From the NCBI GenBank assembly GCA_043228905.1, contig JBHGNT010000017.1:14508001-14572000 (forward strand): DNA of 64,000 nucleotides, written 5' to 3'. The translations under genes and the position numbers were made by a program. This document shows, one piece after another, positions 45,465 to 57,533 of this stretch. The DNA comes from Azolla caroliniana. Its lineage: Eukaryota > Polypodiophyta. How positions within the stretch are numbered: position 1 is the first letter of the stretch; each line of letters begins with the position of its first letter. The notes under the pieces are model-generated. The model made no database searches, was not told where the DNA came from, and was given only the letters and a program-made list of their open reading frames with translations.

Positions 45465-45844
45465 GAGACAAGCTCAACATCGGCCGGTTCGGCTGAAGAA
45501 GCCGAGGTCCAGATCGGTTGGGACCGATCGGTTAGGCTGAGTGCGTAAACCGGGAGGTCGTTAGGAAAGATATTCCGTGAGGAATATATTTGGGAGTTAG
45601 TGTAGGAGCTCTTAATGAGCATTGAAGTACTGTCAGTACTTCAGTCAGTCCTTCTAGGGCTTGTATAAAAGTGTTCACTAAGCACGTCTTATGTACAGAC
45701 TGAGCACTATTATTGAATATAGTATTTTGTGTTTCTCTCTCTGTCTCTCCCGCGTATACTGCGTAAGCCCAAGCTCTCCATTAAACCTGAGTTTCCTCTC
45801 TTCTGTTCGGTCCTCATACTTGCTTCCGCACGTTTCTTTTTACA
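45459..45844 (+). repeat. B2 3' LTR, 386 bp
   Basis: Starts TGTTGAGAGACAAGCTCAAC after AGGGGGAG and ends TTTTTACA before the target duplication. Palindrome GAAGTACT-GTC-AGTACTTC at 45624-45642. Confidence 0.95.
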
Positions 45845-46040
45845 CAACTCTATGCTCGATTTGTTCAACAATGTTAGATTAATAAACCAAGCTAAATATT
45901 TACTAGAAATCATCCCATGTAATAGGAGTATCATACAATGGAGATCACAATGTCTTAAATATTGGAAAGAGATGCTTGGACCATATATTTGAACTTGGAT
46001 GTTGCAAGTGCTGTTGGATATGTCTTCATGTGTAGCATAT

Positions 46041-46427
46041 TGTAAAAACAAAGGTGCGGAAGCGTCAGACAAACCGGCCTCGCCGGATAGCAACAGAGAG
46101 AGAGAGAGAGATTAACACACAGAGTGTATGCGGGAGAGACAGAGAATGAGCAGAACGTTAAAAATCTACTACAAAAAACAATAGATAGTTCTCTGTAAAT
46201 GCTCTCTATATACAGTGTGCTCAACAACACTATTTATGCAAGTCCTAAGAGGACTGATAGAAGTACGGTGTACTTCAATGCTCACACGAGCGTTTGACAC
46301 TAACTACGAGACATTAACTACCTAATAGTCTAGGCTGCTACTAGGCTTCCGGTTACTGTTTGATCTAGCTCGCCGGCTCGCCAATTTGTCTCACTGATCC
46401 GGATCCGGTTGAGCTTGCTGCTCAATA
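46041..46427 (-). repeat. B3 3' LTR, 387 bp
   Basis: On the minus strand it starts TATTGAGCAGCAAGCTCAAC (first G mutated) after AGGGGGAG and ends TTTGTTTTTACA. Palindrome at 46260-46276. A GA microsatellite lies at 46097-46112. Confidence 0.92.
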
Positions 46428-47055
46428 CTCCCCCTCAAGTTCAACTTGAGGTCGGATCGTAGTGTCAATCTCCATGGCAGCCAGTTCTTCCACCCGGCTC
46501 CTCCTGGTGTCGCTCCGCCTCGCTCGCACTCCTTGTCCGGTCTAGTCTCGTTTGCCGCAACCCCTTTGGTTATGCACGCCTCGACCTCCTCGATCGGCTT
46601 GTCTGCTCAACAGGCCCAATTCAGCTCCCTCGCAGTTGTGACTCCGGCGCTTGTTGACCCGTCGATTCCTCTGTGTTGGCGTCGACTTCCGTCACCTTCT
46701 CGTCCGCTTGGCCTTCAGTTGATCTGGTTCTTCTAAATCCGTTAGTTGAACCGAATCCGTTTGTCTCCAACTCGTTCCAGCTCTTGTCCGAATCAATCAC
46801 TACTGATTCTTCTTCTGATTCCAGGCCCTTCACCACATCGAACCATGTCTGGGTCTTGGCCTTTTTCTTTCGGTCGGTTTTGTCCTTCTTGACTCTATCG
46901 CTGCTACCGCTTGCTCCGACTAGTTCGGATGTGTTGACTTCCTTTGTCGACTCGGTTTCCTTTTCCTTCTTGTCTCTCCCTTTGTCGGTTCTTCCCTCAC
47001 CGGCGCAATCGGCAGTGTCTTTGCCTTTGCTCGTTCTCCCCCTCAAGTGTGGCAC
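46428..47055 (-). pseudogene. B3 C-terminal pol extension
   Basis: In the RNase H frame. It begins MPHLRGRTSKGKD at the first polypurine tract-like site (47037-47050), then EVNTSELVGASGSSD, KAKTQTWFDVVKGL, SDKSWNELETNG, and a stop at 46621-46623. Beyond the stop an Arg-rich end can still be read up to the second tract at 46428-46438. The first part is co-linear with B1, which supports a coding origin. Confidence 0.65.
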
Positions 47056-47064
47056 GTCGAGATG

Positions 47065-47850
47065 CTAAACACCAAGCATTTCGATGAAGTGTTGCAACTT
47101 GTCTAATCCGAGCGGTTTGGTGAAGATGTCAGCAACTTGCCGATCCATATGAACATACCAAAGTTTGACTTCACCGCTCAGGACACGCTCACGCACGAAG
47201 TGGTAGTGCACTTCTATGTGCTTTGTGCGGGCATGGAATACAAGGTTCTTGGCAAGCTGCATGCTGCTTATGTTGTCGCAGTAGATTAGGATCAGGGTCG
47301 GCACCTCGATCCGCAAGTCTTGCAACAATCGTCGAAGCCAAATGGCTTCATAGCTGGCAACAATAGCACCCCGATATTTAGCCTCAGTGCTCGAAAGGGC
47401 CACTGATGGCTGCTTTTTGCTGCTCCACGCAATAGCCGCGCTACCAAGGGAAAACATGTAACCAGAGGTGGATCAGCGATTCGACGCATCGCCGGCCCAG
47501 TCGGCATCGGTGTAGCTGACTAGCTCTTTGGTTATACCATGCCGGTTTAACAATCCCCGGTCCTTCGTGCCGCTCACATATCGCAAAATTCGATGCGCAC
47601 ACAGAAGGTGCTCCACGGTCGGCTTCTGCATATATTGGCTGATCACGCCGACCGGATAACTGATGTCGGGTCGGGTGATTGTCAAATATATAAGGCTTTC
47701 GACGATTTGTCGGAACCGTTTCTCATCGCAGGCCGGTCCAGAGTCGGGACGGAGCTTCTGGTTCCGGTCTAGGGGTGTGGAGATCGGTCGGCATTCCGTC
47801 ATGCCAAACTTGTACAACATATTCAACACATAATGCCTTTGTGAGAGCAA
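47065..47850 (-). pseudogene. B3 RT C-terminal end and RNase H
   Basis: From the A2 insertion leftward: LSQRHYVLNMLYKFGMTECRP, LTITRPDISYPVGVISQY, YTDADWAGDASNR, a TGA, then SKKQPSVALSSTEAKYRG, YCDNISSMQL and ADIFTKPLGLDKLQHF. TAG at 47065-47067 stands where B1 has CAG. Confidence 0.88.
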
Positions 47851-47854
47851 TATA

Positions 47855-48614
47855 TGTTAGGAAACAGGTCCCTTCGAATGGTGAAGACCTAGTGAGAACC
47901 GGATGAAGAGTACCCGACTACGGAGAGCCGGATGGTGTCGACCCGGTGAGAACCGGATGAGGAGTACCCGACTACGGAGAGCCGGACGGTGAAGACTCGA
48001 TGAGAACCGGATGAAGAGTACCCAACTACGGAGAGCCGGATGGTGTAGACCCGGTTAGAACCGGATGAGGAATACCCAACTACGGAAGACCTGGTGAGAA
48101 CCGGATGAGGAGTACCCGACAAGAGCCGGATGGTGAAGGCCCGGTGAGAAGTGCTCACTGGATGAAGAGACATATTCGTAAATATGTTTCTGAGAGTCCA
48201 TTGTGGCTATATTTGTAAATAGCCGAAAAGTCATATTAGTATAAATATGACTTAGGGCAAACTTTATAGATAGATGTTGTTATTCTTGTTTGCGCAAGAT
48301 CAGAGCGCGTAACTGTGTACAGAGAGAGAGAGAGAGAGGAAGAGGTCATTGCCTCTGTTGTAACCGCCGCCTGTGACGAAGATAGAAAGCTCGAGGTTGT
48401 TGCCTCGGTGCTTTACTATTGTACATTTTAACATAGTGATAGTTTGCAGCCTGTGGGCTGCCGTGGTTTTTCCCTAGTTTGGGTTTTCCACGTAAACATC
48501 CTGTGTACTCTTCTCTTCATTGTGTCGTGCATTCATTCCCGTTTTTTTTCTGTGTATGATTCTAAGCTCGGTTGTGGCCGAGCGTAGCGCATAGGGGGTG
48601 TGTAGTTCCTGTCA
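47855..48614 (+). repeat. A2 5' LTR, 760 bp
   Basis: TGTTAGGAAACAGG to CCTGTCA. U3 holds about five imperfect units of roughly 53 bp (CCGGATGAGGAGTACCCGAC). The promoter inverted repeat is at 48230-48251, and a GA microsatellite near 48320. Confidence 0.93.
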
Positions 48615-48643
48615 AGTGGTATCAAAGTGAAACGACATAGAAA

Positions 48644-50366
48644 ATGGACGAATCGTTGGGTGGCATGTTCAAGATCACCGGCTCCAAATATTCAGTGTGG
48701 AAGTCGAAGATGAGGGACATGCTCGTGGTTAAAGATCTTTGGTTGCCGGTTCAATTCGGGGACAAGAGACCGGACAAGATCGACGCCACGATATGGGAGG
48801 TGATGCACATGAAGACAACGACTTACATACGGTGCTTCATCGACATGAGCCTATACAACAACTTCAATGAAGAGAGTAACGCTCATGAGCTCTGGGAGAA
48901 GATCGACATTATGTTTCAAAACAAAAATGTTGTTAACCAGGTTTCGGTATTCCGGAAGCTAGTAAGACTCCGGTACCAAGATGGCTCCAGCATGGCGGAG
49001 CACATGAATGCCTTCAAGGGGCTGATACACCAGGCAACATCATTGGAAGTACCTCTCGCCGATGAGGTACTAGCGCTACTCCTGCTCGGTTCCCTCCCAA
49101 ATAGCTGGGAGACGTTGGTTGTCACTTTGGGCAACGCCGGGCCGGAAGGAAAATGGTTATCCCTAGCAAGAGTGAAGTCGAGCTTGCTAGATGAGGAGGC
49201 ACGTCAGAAAGATAAGGATACAAGCTCCGACTCCAAAGCGCTCCTTACCGAATCGGAACGTGGAAGACATAGAAACCGTAGTCCCCAGAACCGGGAAAAG
49301 TCAGGGACACGATCAAAGTCAAGGGGGAGGCCTACTTGCATCTATTATGGCAAGTTAGGACACTTCCAGAAGAACTGTCGGCATTTCCGGAAAGACAAGG
49401 AAACCGACGGTACCGATTCGAAGCAGACATCAGACCGGAACAGTAAAGACAGGAGGGGAACGGACCGGAAGGGAACAACGGCAATCGCGGCAAGTGAAGA
49501 AGAGTTGATGCTCATCACCGAGGAGAGTGAGCTAAATCTTGCCGAGGACGAGATGACTTGGGTGGTCGACTCCGGAGCGTCGTTCCACCTTACCCCGGAC
49601 TAGAAATGCTTCTCATCCTACTCAGCCGGTGATCACGGCTGTGTCCGGATGGGGAATGAAGGTACATGCTGAATTGTCGGCATAGGAGACGTGTGGTTGA
49701 CAACATCAACCGGATGCAAGTTGCTGCTGAAGGATGTCTGACACGTTCCAGAGGTTCGTTTGAATCTGATATCAGCCGGTCGGCTAGATGATGAAGGCTA
49801 CACGGGTAGCATTCGGAACAGTGTTATGAAGTTCAGCAAAGGGAGCCTGATTGTGGCTCGGTCTCGGAAGGTCAACACGATGTACCTGATGAATGCCCGA
49901 TTATGTTCGGAAGAAGTGAACGTGGCATCCGACACTGCCGGTGAGCTGTGGCACAAGAGGCTGTGTCATATGAGCGAGAAGGGGATGAAGAGGCTTGCAG
50001 ACGACAACCTCATTCCAGTGAAGAACGTGCACTTGGAGAAGTGCACTGATTGTCTGGCCGGTAAGCAAAATCGGACCTCCTTTCGACCAAGGCCACCAAT
50101 GAGACGTAATGCACCACTAGAGTTGGTGCATACTGATGTGTGTCAAGTGGACGCGAAGTCACATGCAGGATCGCAGTACTTCGTGACGTTCATAGATGAC
50201 CACAGCCGGAATCTGTGGGCCACACCGTTGAAGACGAAGGATCAGGTGTTATCCGTCTTCAAAGAGCTCCACGCGAGAGTGGAAAGAGAAACCGGCTGGA
50301 AACTGAAGGTGGTTCGAGCAGATAACAGAGATGAATACCGGGGGCAGTTCGAGGAGTACTGTCGCT
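48644..50366 (+). pseudogene. A2 gag-protease-integrase N-terminal part
   Basis: Starts MDESLGGMFKITGSKYSVWK. Gag core, then a knuckle CIYYGKLGHFQKNC that has lost its second Cys. Protease WVVDSGASFHLTPD, then TAG at 49601-49603. Two TGA codons (about 49670 and 49738) stand where A1 has CGA. GAG_pre-integrase LWHKRLCHMSEKGMKRL and integrase CTDCLAGKQNRTSF, HTDVCQVDAKSHAGS and RADNRDEYRGQF follow. The frame is cut by the solo LTR in EEYCR. Confidence 0.9.
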
Positions 50367-50786
50367 TGTTACCGGCCGGCAAGGACTCCAAAATACGGAG
50401 TGAAGGAATTAATTAGATATGGTTGTAAATGAGCATAGTGTGGACGGACGGACTGGAAACGGTATGCCGTTCCAGATCCGGACGGATCCCGAATAGGTGC
50501 GAGAGGCACCGTTTTGTACTACGGGCCGGAAACCTATTTAAAGGCCCGGACCCCATTGTAATGACAGCGGATAATTAGTAGAGCTTATGTTGTTTATACT
50601 TCTGTCTTGATTTCCGTTCTGTAATCACTGTTATATCTTACGCGTGTAATTAACCAAAGCAATCTAATAGTGTAACCTACGTAAGTCGGTGTAATCGTTG
50701 AATCTTAATCCTATGCCGTAATCACCCTTTGGTGAAGTGTCTCCGTGACACCTTGTGTTAGGCCTTGTCCGGCTAAGAGAATAACA
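50367..50786 (+). repeat. Solo gypsy LTR (G1 family), 420 bp
   Basis: Begins TGTTACCGG and ends GAATAACA, with terminal TGTTA/TAACA. A perfect 5-bp duplication TCGCT lies at 50362-50366 and 50787-50791. It contains TATTTAAAGG near 50535. Its last 200 bases match the G1 LTR remnant. No internal sequence remains, as expected after LTR-LTR recombination. Confidence 0.92.
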
Positions 50787-50791
50787 TCGCT

Positions 50792-53115
50792 CGAAGGGAA
50801 TCCGGCTCGAATTTACCGTGCCGAAGACGCCGGAACTAAACGGACTGGCCGAGAGGATGAACCGGACCATAATGGAGAGGGTCCGGAGTATGTTGGCGCA
50901 TGCAAAACTACCCAAGACGTTTTGGGCTGAGGCACTGTCGACGGCGACATATATGATAAACAGATCACCCTAAGTACCCTTGGACGGAGACACGCCGTAG
51001 AGAGTATGGACCGGTAAGGAAGTGTCCTACCGGCATATGAAGGTGTTCGGGTGTCTCGTGTACGTGCATGTCGCTAAGGACCGGAGAGGAAAGTTGGATC
51101 CAAAGACCCGACCATGCATATTCCTCGGATACGACGACGATGAGTTCGGCTACCGAGTGTGGGACCTGGTCGACAAGAAGGTATTCTGGAGTCGAGATAT
51201 TATCTTCATGGAGGACAAGACGCTCGCCGACTGGGAGTCGGAGAAGAAGATAATGAACTCTGAGTCGACCGGTAAGGATCGATTCTACGATGAGCAGATC
51301 CAACCGACAAGAGACCGGTTAGCACTCGAGGAACCAGCCGGTTACGGTGAGGATACCGAACCAGTTGAAGAAGAAGTAGAGGAAGCTGAAACCGGAACCG
51401 GCCAAGACCTCGAATCAAATTCGGATGAAGAGCAAATGGAGGAGCCGGTTACCGAAGCCCAAAGACAGAGATATCCTCTCAGAGAGAGAAGGGCCCCCCG
51501 GAGATTTCCGAATGCAGAGCATGTGCTGCTGACCGATGAGGGGGAGCCAGAAAGCTTCGAAGAAGCGAAGGATGACACCCACAACCGCAAATGGTTTAGT
51601 GCCATGCAGGATGAGATGGATTCCCTGAATGAGAACCATACGTACGAATTGGTGGAGTTGCCGAAAGGAAAGCGGGCACTTCGAAACAAGTGGGTGTACA
51701 AGTTGAAACCGGGAGATGTCCGCAACCCCCCGAGATACAAAGCCAGGATCATGGTGAAGGGGTTCCAGCAGAAGAAGGGCGTGGACTTCGACGAGATATT
51801 TGCCCCGATAGTAAAGATGACCTCCATCCGGACGGTGCTGAGTATAGCGGCAAGCATGGACCTCGAGGTAGAGCAGCTAGACGTGAAGACGACATTCCTT
51901 CACGGTGACCTCGAAGACGAGATCTACATGCAGCAACCGGAAGGATTCGTGGAGAAAGGGAAGGAGCACATGGTATGCCGGTTGAAGAAGAGCCTGTACG
52001 GACTGAAGTAGGCACCCCGACAATGGTATCGGAAGTTCGACTCCTTCATGACCGATCAAGGGTACCACAAGACGCAGGCCGATCACTGCGTGTTTGTGAA
52101 GAAGTTTGAAGGAGGTGACTTCCTGATACTCCTTCTGTACGTGGACGACATGTTGATCGTCGGACGGGACCAAGCAAAAATACGGATGCTGAAGAAGGCT
52201 GTCAACGAGACCTTCTCAATGAAAGACTTGGGTCCGGCAAGACAGATGTTGGGGATGCATATTATTCGGAACCGGTCAATAAAGCAATTGTGGCTGTCAC
52301 AGGAGAAGTACGTGACAAAGGTGCTTCAGCGGTTCAACATGTCAGATGCGAAACCAGTCGGATCGACACTTCCGGCAAACTGCAAATTATCCAGTAAGCA
52401 AAGCCTGAAGACGAAAGCAGAGAAGGCGGATATGATGAAGGTTCCATATGCCTCTGCCGTCGGGAGCTTGATGTACGCAATGGTGTGTACCCGACCGTAT
52501 ATAGGATACGCAGTCGGAGTGGTGAGCCGGTTTATGAGCAATCCCGGCAAAGAGCACTGGAACGCGGTCAAATGGATACTCTGGTACTTGAAGGGCACTT
52601 CGAATATGTGTCTCCGATTCGGCTCTGGAAAACCTCAACTTGACGGTTTTACCGATTCGAACATGTCGGTTGATGTGGATACCAGCCGGTCTACATCCGG
52701 GTATGTAATGACATATGCAAGGGGAGCTGTTTCGTGGCAGTCGAGGCTGCAGAAGATGGTTGCGTTGTCAACCACGGAGGTGGAGTACATGGCGGTTGTG
52801 GAAGCCGGCAAGGAAATATTCTGGATGAAGGACTTCATCGGAGAGCTCGGTATCAGGCAAGATGAATATCGGCTCTACTGCGATAGTCAAAGTGTCATCC
52901 ACCTTGCTAAGAATGCGGCCTACCATTCCCGGACGAAGCATATCCAGTGAAGGTATCATTGGATCCGGGAAAGAGTAGATGACCAGGAGTTCGTGTTGAC
53001 GAAGATCCACACGGCCGAGAACGGGTCAGATATGCTGACCAAAGTACTGATACCCCATAAGCTGGATGAATGCCGGAAGCGGATCGGTCTAGTAAGACAT
53101 CCCATGCCAGAGTGA
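50792..53115 (+). pseudogene. A2 integrase C-terminal part-RT-RNase H
   Basis: Resumes in the integrase at KGIRLEFTVPKTPELNGLAE. Removing the 420-bp LTR and one 5-bp copy keeps the frame. The conserved linker and RT follow (LDVKTTFLHGDLEDEIYMQQ; LLYVDDMLIV), then RNase H ending RHPMPE. Stops: TAA near 50971, TAG near 51000, TAG 52009-52011 (CAG in A1) and TGA near 52948 (CGG in A1). Confidence 0.9.
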
Positions 53116-53125
53116 AGGGGGAGTT

Positions 53126-53866
53126 TGTTAGGAAACAGGTCCCTCCGGATGGTGATGACCTGGTGAGAACCGGATGAAGAATACCTGGCTACGGAGAGCC
53201 GGATGGTGCCGACCCGGTGAGAACCGGATGAGGAGTACCCGACTACGGAGAGCCGGATGGTGAAGACCCGATGAGAACTGGATGAAGAGTACCCGACTAC
53301 GGAGAGCCGGATGGTGTAGACAACTACGGAAGACCTGGTGAGAACCGGATGAGGAGTACTCGACAAGAGCCGGATGGTGAAGGCCTGGTGAGAAGTGCTC
53401 ACCGGATGAAGAGACATATTCGTAAATATGTTTCTGAGAGTCCATCGTGGCTATATTTGTAAATAGCCGAAAAGTCATATTAGTATAAATATGACTTAGG
53501 GCAAACTTTATAGATAGATGTTGTTATTCTTCTTTGCGCAAGATCAGAGCGCGTAACTGTGTACAGAGAGAGAGAGAGAGAGAGAGAGAGGAAGAGGTCG
53601 TTGCCTCTGTTGTAACCGCCGCCTGTGGCGAAGATAGAAAGCTCGAGGTTGTTGCCTCGGTGCTTTACTATTGTACATTTTAACATAGTGATAGTTTGCA
53701 GCCTGTGGGCTGCCGTGGTTTTTCCCTAGTTTGGGTTTTCCACGTAAACATCCTGTGTACTCTTCTCTTCATTGTGTCATGCATTCATTCCCGTTTTTTT
53801 TCTGTGTATGATTCTAAGCTCGGTTGTGGCCGAGTGTAGCGCATAGGGGGCGTGTAGTTCCTGTCA
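53126..53866 (+). repeat. A2 3' LTR, 741 bp
   Basis: Same borders as the 5' LTR. It lacks most of one U3 unit near 53315 and has a longer GA microsatellite at 53566-53590; otherwise very similar. Confidence 0.93.
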
Positions 53867-53879
53867 ATATGTTGTCAGG

Positions 53880-55440
53880 GGTTCGGATCACCTCAATCCC
53901 AAAGGAAATAGTGAAGGTCCCCCAGGTCCTTCATCTCAAATGTGTCCGACAGTTGGGACTTGACTCGATTGATTTCATCGAGTCCGGGTCCGGTGATGAC
54001 TAGATCATCAACATACAGCAAGATGCAAACCGGACCGTCCGGACCTTGCCGGTTGAACAACGAAGAGTCCGATTTGGAGGCCGCAAACCCCATCTTACGC
54101 AACCAGTGCGTGATCTTCGCATTCCAAGCTCGAGGGGCTTCCTTCAAGCCATAAAGTGACTTCTTTAGTCGGCATACCGCCGACTTGTTCATCTCCGACT
54201 GGAAACCGGGGGGTTGGGTCATAAAGACCTCTTCTTCAAGATCGCCGTGAAGAAATGCATTCTTCACGTCCATCTGGTGAAGATGCCACTCCCTTGCCGC
54301 AACAACCGCCAACACCACACAAACTATCGTCATCTTCTGTACCGGAGCGAAGGTCTCGTCATAGTAGATTCCGTGGGTCTACGCGTATCCCTTCGCCACT
54401 AACCGGGCCTTGTATCGGTTAACCGATTTGTCGGTATTGTACTTTACCTTGTACAACCACTTACATCCGATTGGTTTACAGTGTCGGGGAGGGTCAACTA
54501 GGTCCCATGTGTCGTTGGCATCAAGTGCCCGCATTTCTTCTTCCATAGCAGCACACCAATTTGCGTCCTTTGCCGCTTCTGCGTAGCTCTCCGACTCACG
54601 CACTTCCGCCACCTTGGTCATGTACGCATAGTGATGCACCATGTACTCATTGTACCCGTACCGCTTCGCGGGGTTGTTCTGGCGGGAAGACCGACGTAAC
54701 TTATCATTACCCGGTTTGGGGCCCTTCTTGGCTGGTTCAGACTTCGTTCCCGAAGATTCACCTTCATCCTTTCCGAAGTCGGATTTGCTCCGATCCGACT
54801 CAAAGTTGCCGGTTTCGTATTTCGGCATCTTCTTCTTCCCCTTCTCTTTGCGCATGAACCGTCTCCTCGGTTCCTTGCGCGGGGAGAGCACGTCAGAGTC
54901 TCCACTACTCACCGATTCCTCATCTGACTGGTCATCCCGACTTAGCCACTCGTTCGGCCCGCTCAACCAAAACGATTCCGGACTCACATCTAGAGTCTCG
55001 AACCCTTCGTCTTCTAACTGGACCGGTTCAGGCTCACTAGCCTCATCCTTCGGTATCGGGTCGGGGTCGGAAGTCGGAGTCGGTAAGGCATACCATGATG
55101 CCCTCTCATAAAACTCAACATCCCGGCTAACTCGGACCTGCTTCGTCCGGGGGTTATAACACTTATACCCCTTTTGCTCATGCGAGTAACCGACCATGAT
55201 GCATTTCTCCGACTTTGCATCCAACTTCCTCCGCTTCTCATTCGGCACGTGCACATATGCAATGCTACCAAATATCCGAAGATGTCTCAAATTCGGCTTA
55301 CGCCCAAAATACAGCTTGTGTGCGGACACCTTGTCATAGATCCGGTTTTGGATGTAGACGGCTGTCCGGACTGCCTCAACCCAGTAGAAATGGGGCATGC
55401 TGTTCTCCTCCAGCATTACCCTTGCCGTGTCGATAATCAA
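53880..55440 (-). pseudogene. B3 RT N-terminal part, linker and integrase end
   Basis: [48 protein letters not shown] and HYFLWD at the A2 border. Upstream, GCKWLYKVKYNTDKS and the acidic/basic linker ending [20 protein letters not shown] stop between 54333 and 54379 and others split it. The integrase end reads PHFYWVEAVRTAVYIQNRI. Confidence 0.88.
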
Positions 55441-56680
55441 CCGGTTCTTCCTCTAGGCCACACCATTTTGTTCCGGTGTGTATCTACAGCTGAACTCTCT
55501 CCGAATTCCTTTTTGTTGCAGATAACTGTTGAACTAGTCGGAAAAATATTATTTTCTGCCATCTGACCGTAGGCACTTGATCTTCCTCTTCGTTTCCCGT
55601 TCAACCAGGCTTTGCGGGTTCCGGAAACACTCGAAGATTTCGCTCTTCCGCTCGATGAGGTAGATCCATGTGTGCCGGTTGTAGTCGTTAATGAAGGAGA
55701 CGAAGTATCGACTCCCGCCAAGACTAACATTCTGTGCCGGTCCCCATACATCCGAATGAATAAGGTTGAGCTTGTTACGGCTTCGGTTTCGTTCGGTGGG
55801 GAATGGAAGCCGGTGTTGCTTCCCGAGTTGGCAGGCTTCATATACTTGGGCCTTCCGGCCACTAAACTTCGGCAAACCGAAAACAACTTGTTTCATTTGC
55901 AAGTCTTGAAGCCTCCGGTGATTGACGTGGCCGATCCGCTTGTGCTAGAGATCAATATCCGATTCAATCTTCTGTCCTTTGGCAAACAAAGCGGTGCCGA
56001 CGTCATTGGTGTCGAGGATAAACATCCTCCCGTCTCTGTGCCCTTGTGCAATGATTTGGCCCTCTTCCTCGATGAAGCACCCGAGGTGCATAAACCGCAC
56101 CTGGATCCCCTGGAAGACAATCTGTCCAACTGACACCAGGTTCTTCGTGATGGTCGGAATGTGTAATATGTTCATCAGCTTCCCCCTTTGTCCGACGTGG
56201 CTCAAAGGGACTTCTCCGACATGCACGATTGGGTGTGGAGTGTCGTCTCCGGTTTCGACAACTCCTGGTTGTTCCGGTTTCTCTAAGAAAGAGAACCACT
56301 CTTCGTGGGTCGTCATGTGATTCGACACACCGGAATCAATGTACCACACTTCCTCCAATTTGGAAGTGGTCTTCTTCATCGAGTTAGCCTTGTGTTTCAT
56401 CACCAAGGCTGGCCCTTTACCGGCTTTTCCGGTTTCGGATCCTCCTGATCCTTTTGCATAGTGCGAGTATTGTCGGTTCTCTCTGCCGTCCTTGCCGGAT
56501 CCGGATCTGTCCAAATCGGCGCGCTTCTTCCAGCACTCGGTTTCTCTGTGGCCCTTTTTACCACAGTACCAGCATTCCGTGTTGGCCTTTGCTTGCCGGC
56601 CTCCAGCGCCGCCTCGACTCCCCCTGCTTGTGGAGGGTCCGGAACTGCTGTTGGCACACATTCTTTGTGCCTTCGGTCCT
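55441..56680 (-). pseudogene. B3 integrase core, protease and zinc knuckle
   Basis: From 56661: knuckle CWYCGKKGHRETEC, protease YIDSGVSNHMTTHEEWF (Ala to Val in DSGA), then GAG_pre-integrase and integrase YEACQLGKQHRLPF, HSDVWGPAQNVSLGG and RHTWIYLIERKSE. A small indel lies near 55550 and a stop near 55456 just before AERKN. Confidence 0.86.
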
Positions 56681-57327
56681 GCTCTTGTCGGCCGCTACCA
56701 TTGTGAGCCAACTCGCCTCGTCCACCACGCCCATGTGGCCGATCCGCCTCCGTGTACAACATCCGACTATCGGTGGGTGCACTTGTTGACGCATTGGCGT
56801 GGTTCTCATGTACAAGGAACATCGACTGTAAGTCGAAAAATGACGGCGTATTCTCCATTGTACATACCACCGTTCGGAACGCTCTGAACTTAGACGTTAG
56901 GCCCCCAAGACAGATCTGCACCATCTCATCTTACTCTACAGTGACGTTGATAGAGGGAAGTGAGTCACAGATCTCTTTGATTCGGGTCGTGTAATCGGTT
57001 ACTGACATGTCCTTCTGTCGGACATTGCTCAACTCCTGTCAGAGTTGCAGCTTCCGGGCCGTAGTGCTTGCCGCGAAAACCTTCTTCAGGTTTCCCCAAG
57101 CTTCTTTTGGCATCTTGGCATCTTGGACATGGCTCAGGAGCTGGTCTCTGACACTGGACGCAAAGCAATACATCAATCTGCTTGCCGCTTGTTCCCACAC
57201 TGGGAAATCCTTGTGTGCCGCATCAGGTGTTGTGTCGTTAGCTCCGTCGACATAACTCCAGTAACCATGCGTAGTTGGATCTGTCGAGCTTCTCCACCGG
57301 GAGCGAGCTAGCCATTCCTTTGTCCAT
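56400..57327 (-). pseudogene. B3 gag
   Basis: ATG at 57327 (MDKGMASSLPVEKLDRSNYA). About 40 bases of the KMHQYLLGHG region are deleted near 57270, shifting the frame. The Gag core is readable to LGGLTSKFRAFRTVVCTMEN, followed by a Gly/Arg/Ser-rich linker. The primer site lies at 57402-57419 on the minus strand (TGGTATTAGAGCGCGAGG). Confidence 0.86.
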
Positions 57328-57419
57328 TACTTCTCTTTTTGTTCTTACTGGGTCTTAGGGTTTTTCTTCAGATGCTGATGTCGACTATAGAGGTTCTCAA
57401 CCCTCGCGCTCTAATACCA

Positions 57420-57470
57420 TGTAAAAACGAAGGTGCGGAAGCGTCAGACAAACCGGCCTCGCCGGATAGC

Positions 57471-57533
<63 letters not shown>

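Larger units (their letters stand above)
40402..45844 (+). mobile_element. Full-length Ty1/copia element B2, 5.4 kb
   Basis: Flanked by a perfect 5-bp target duplication CAACT (40397-40401 and 45845-45849). The 386-bp LTRs differ by nine substitutions by eye, all transitions, with no indel. The internal region runs gag, protease, integrase, RT, RNase H and C-terminal extension. Several nonsense codons, an early frameshift and a 200-bp deletion make it inactive. Confidence 0.96.
47855..53866 (+). mobile_element. Full-length Ty1/copia element A2, nested in B3
   Basis: Flanks ATATA (47850-47854) and ATATG (53867-53871) form a 5-bp target duplication with one mismatch. Two LTRs, an initiator-Met primer site at 48617 (TGGTATCAAAG), one gag-pol frame, and the polypurine tract AAGGGGGAG. 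The coding frame has no indel: only nonsense codons and the solo LTR at 50367-50786 interrupt it. Confidence 0.95.

Noticed and set aside
57473-57530. Long GA run as a possible functional GAGA element
   Set aside because: It is a microsatellite inside the B3 LTR whose length differs between the two LTRs; nothing else supports a regulatory role.
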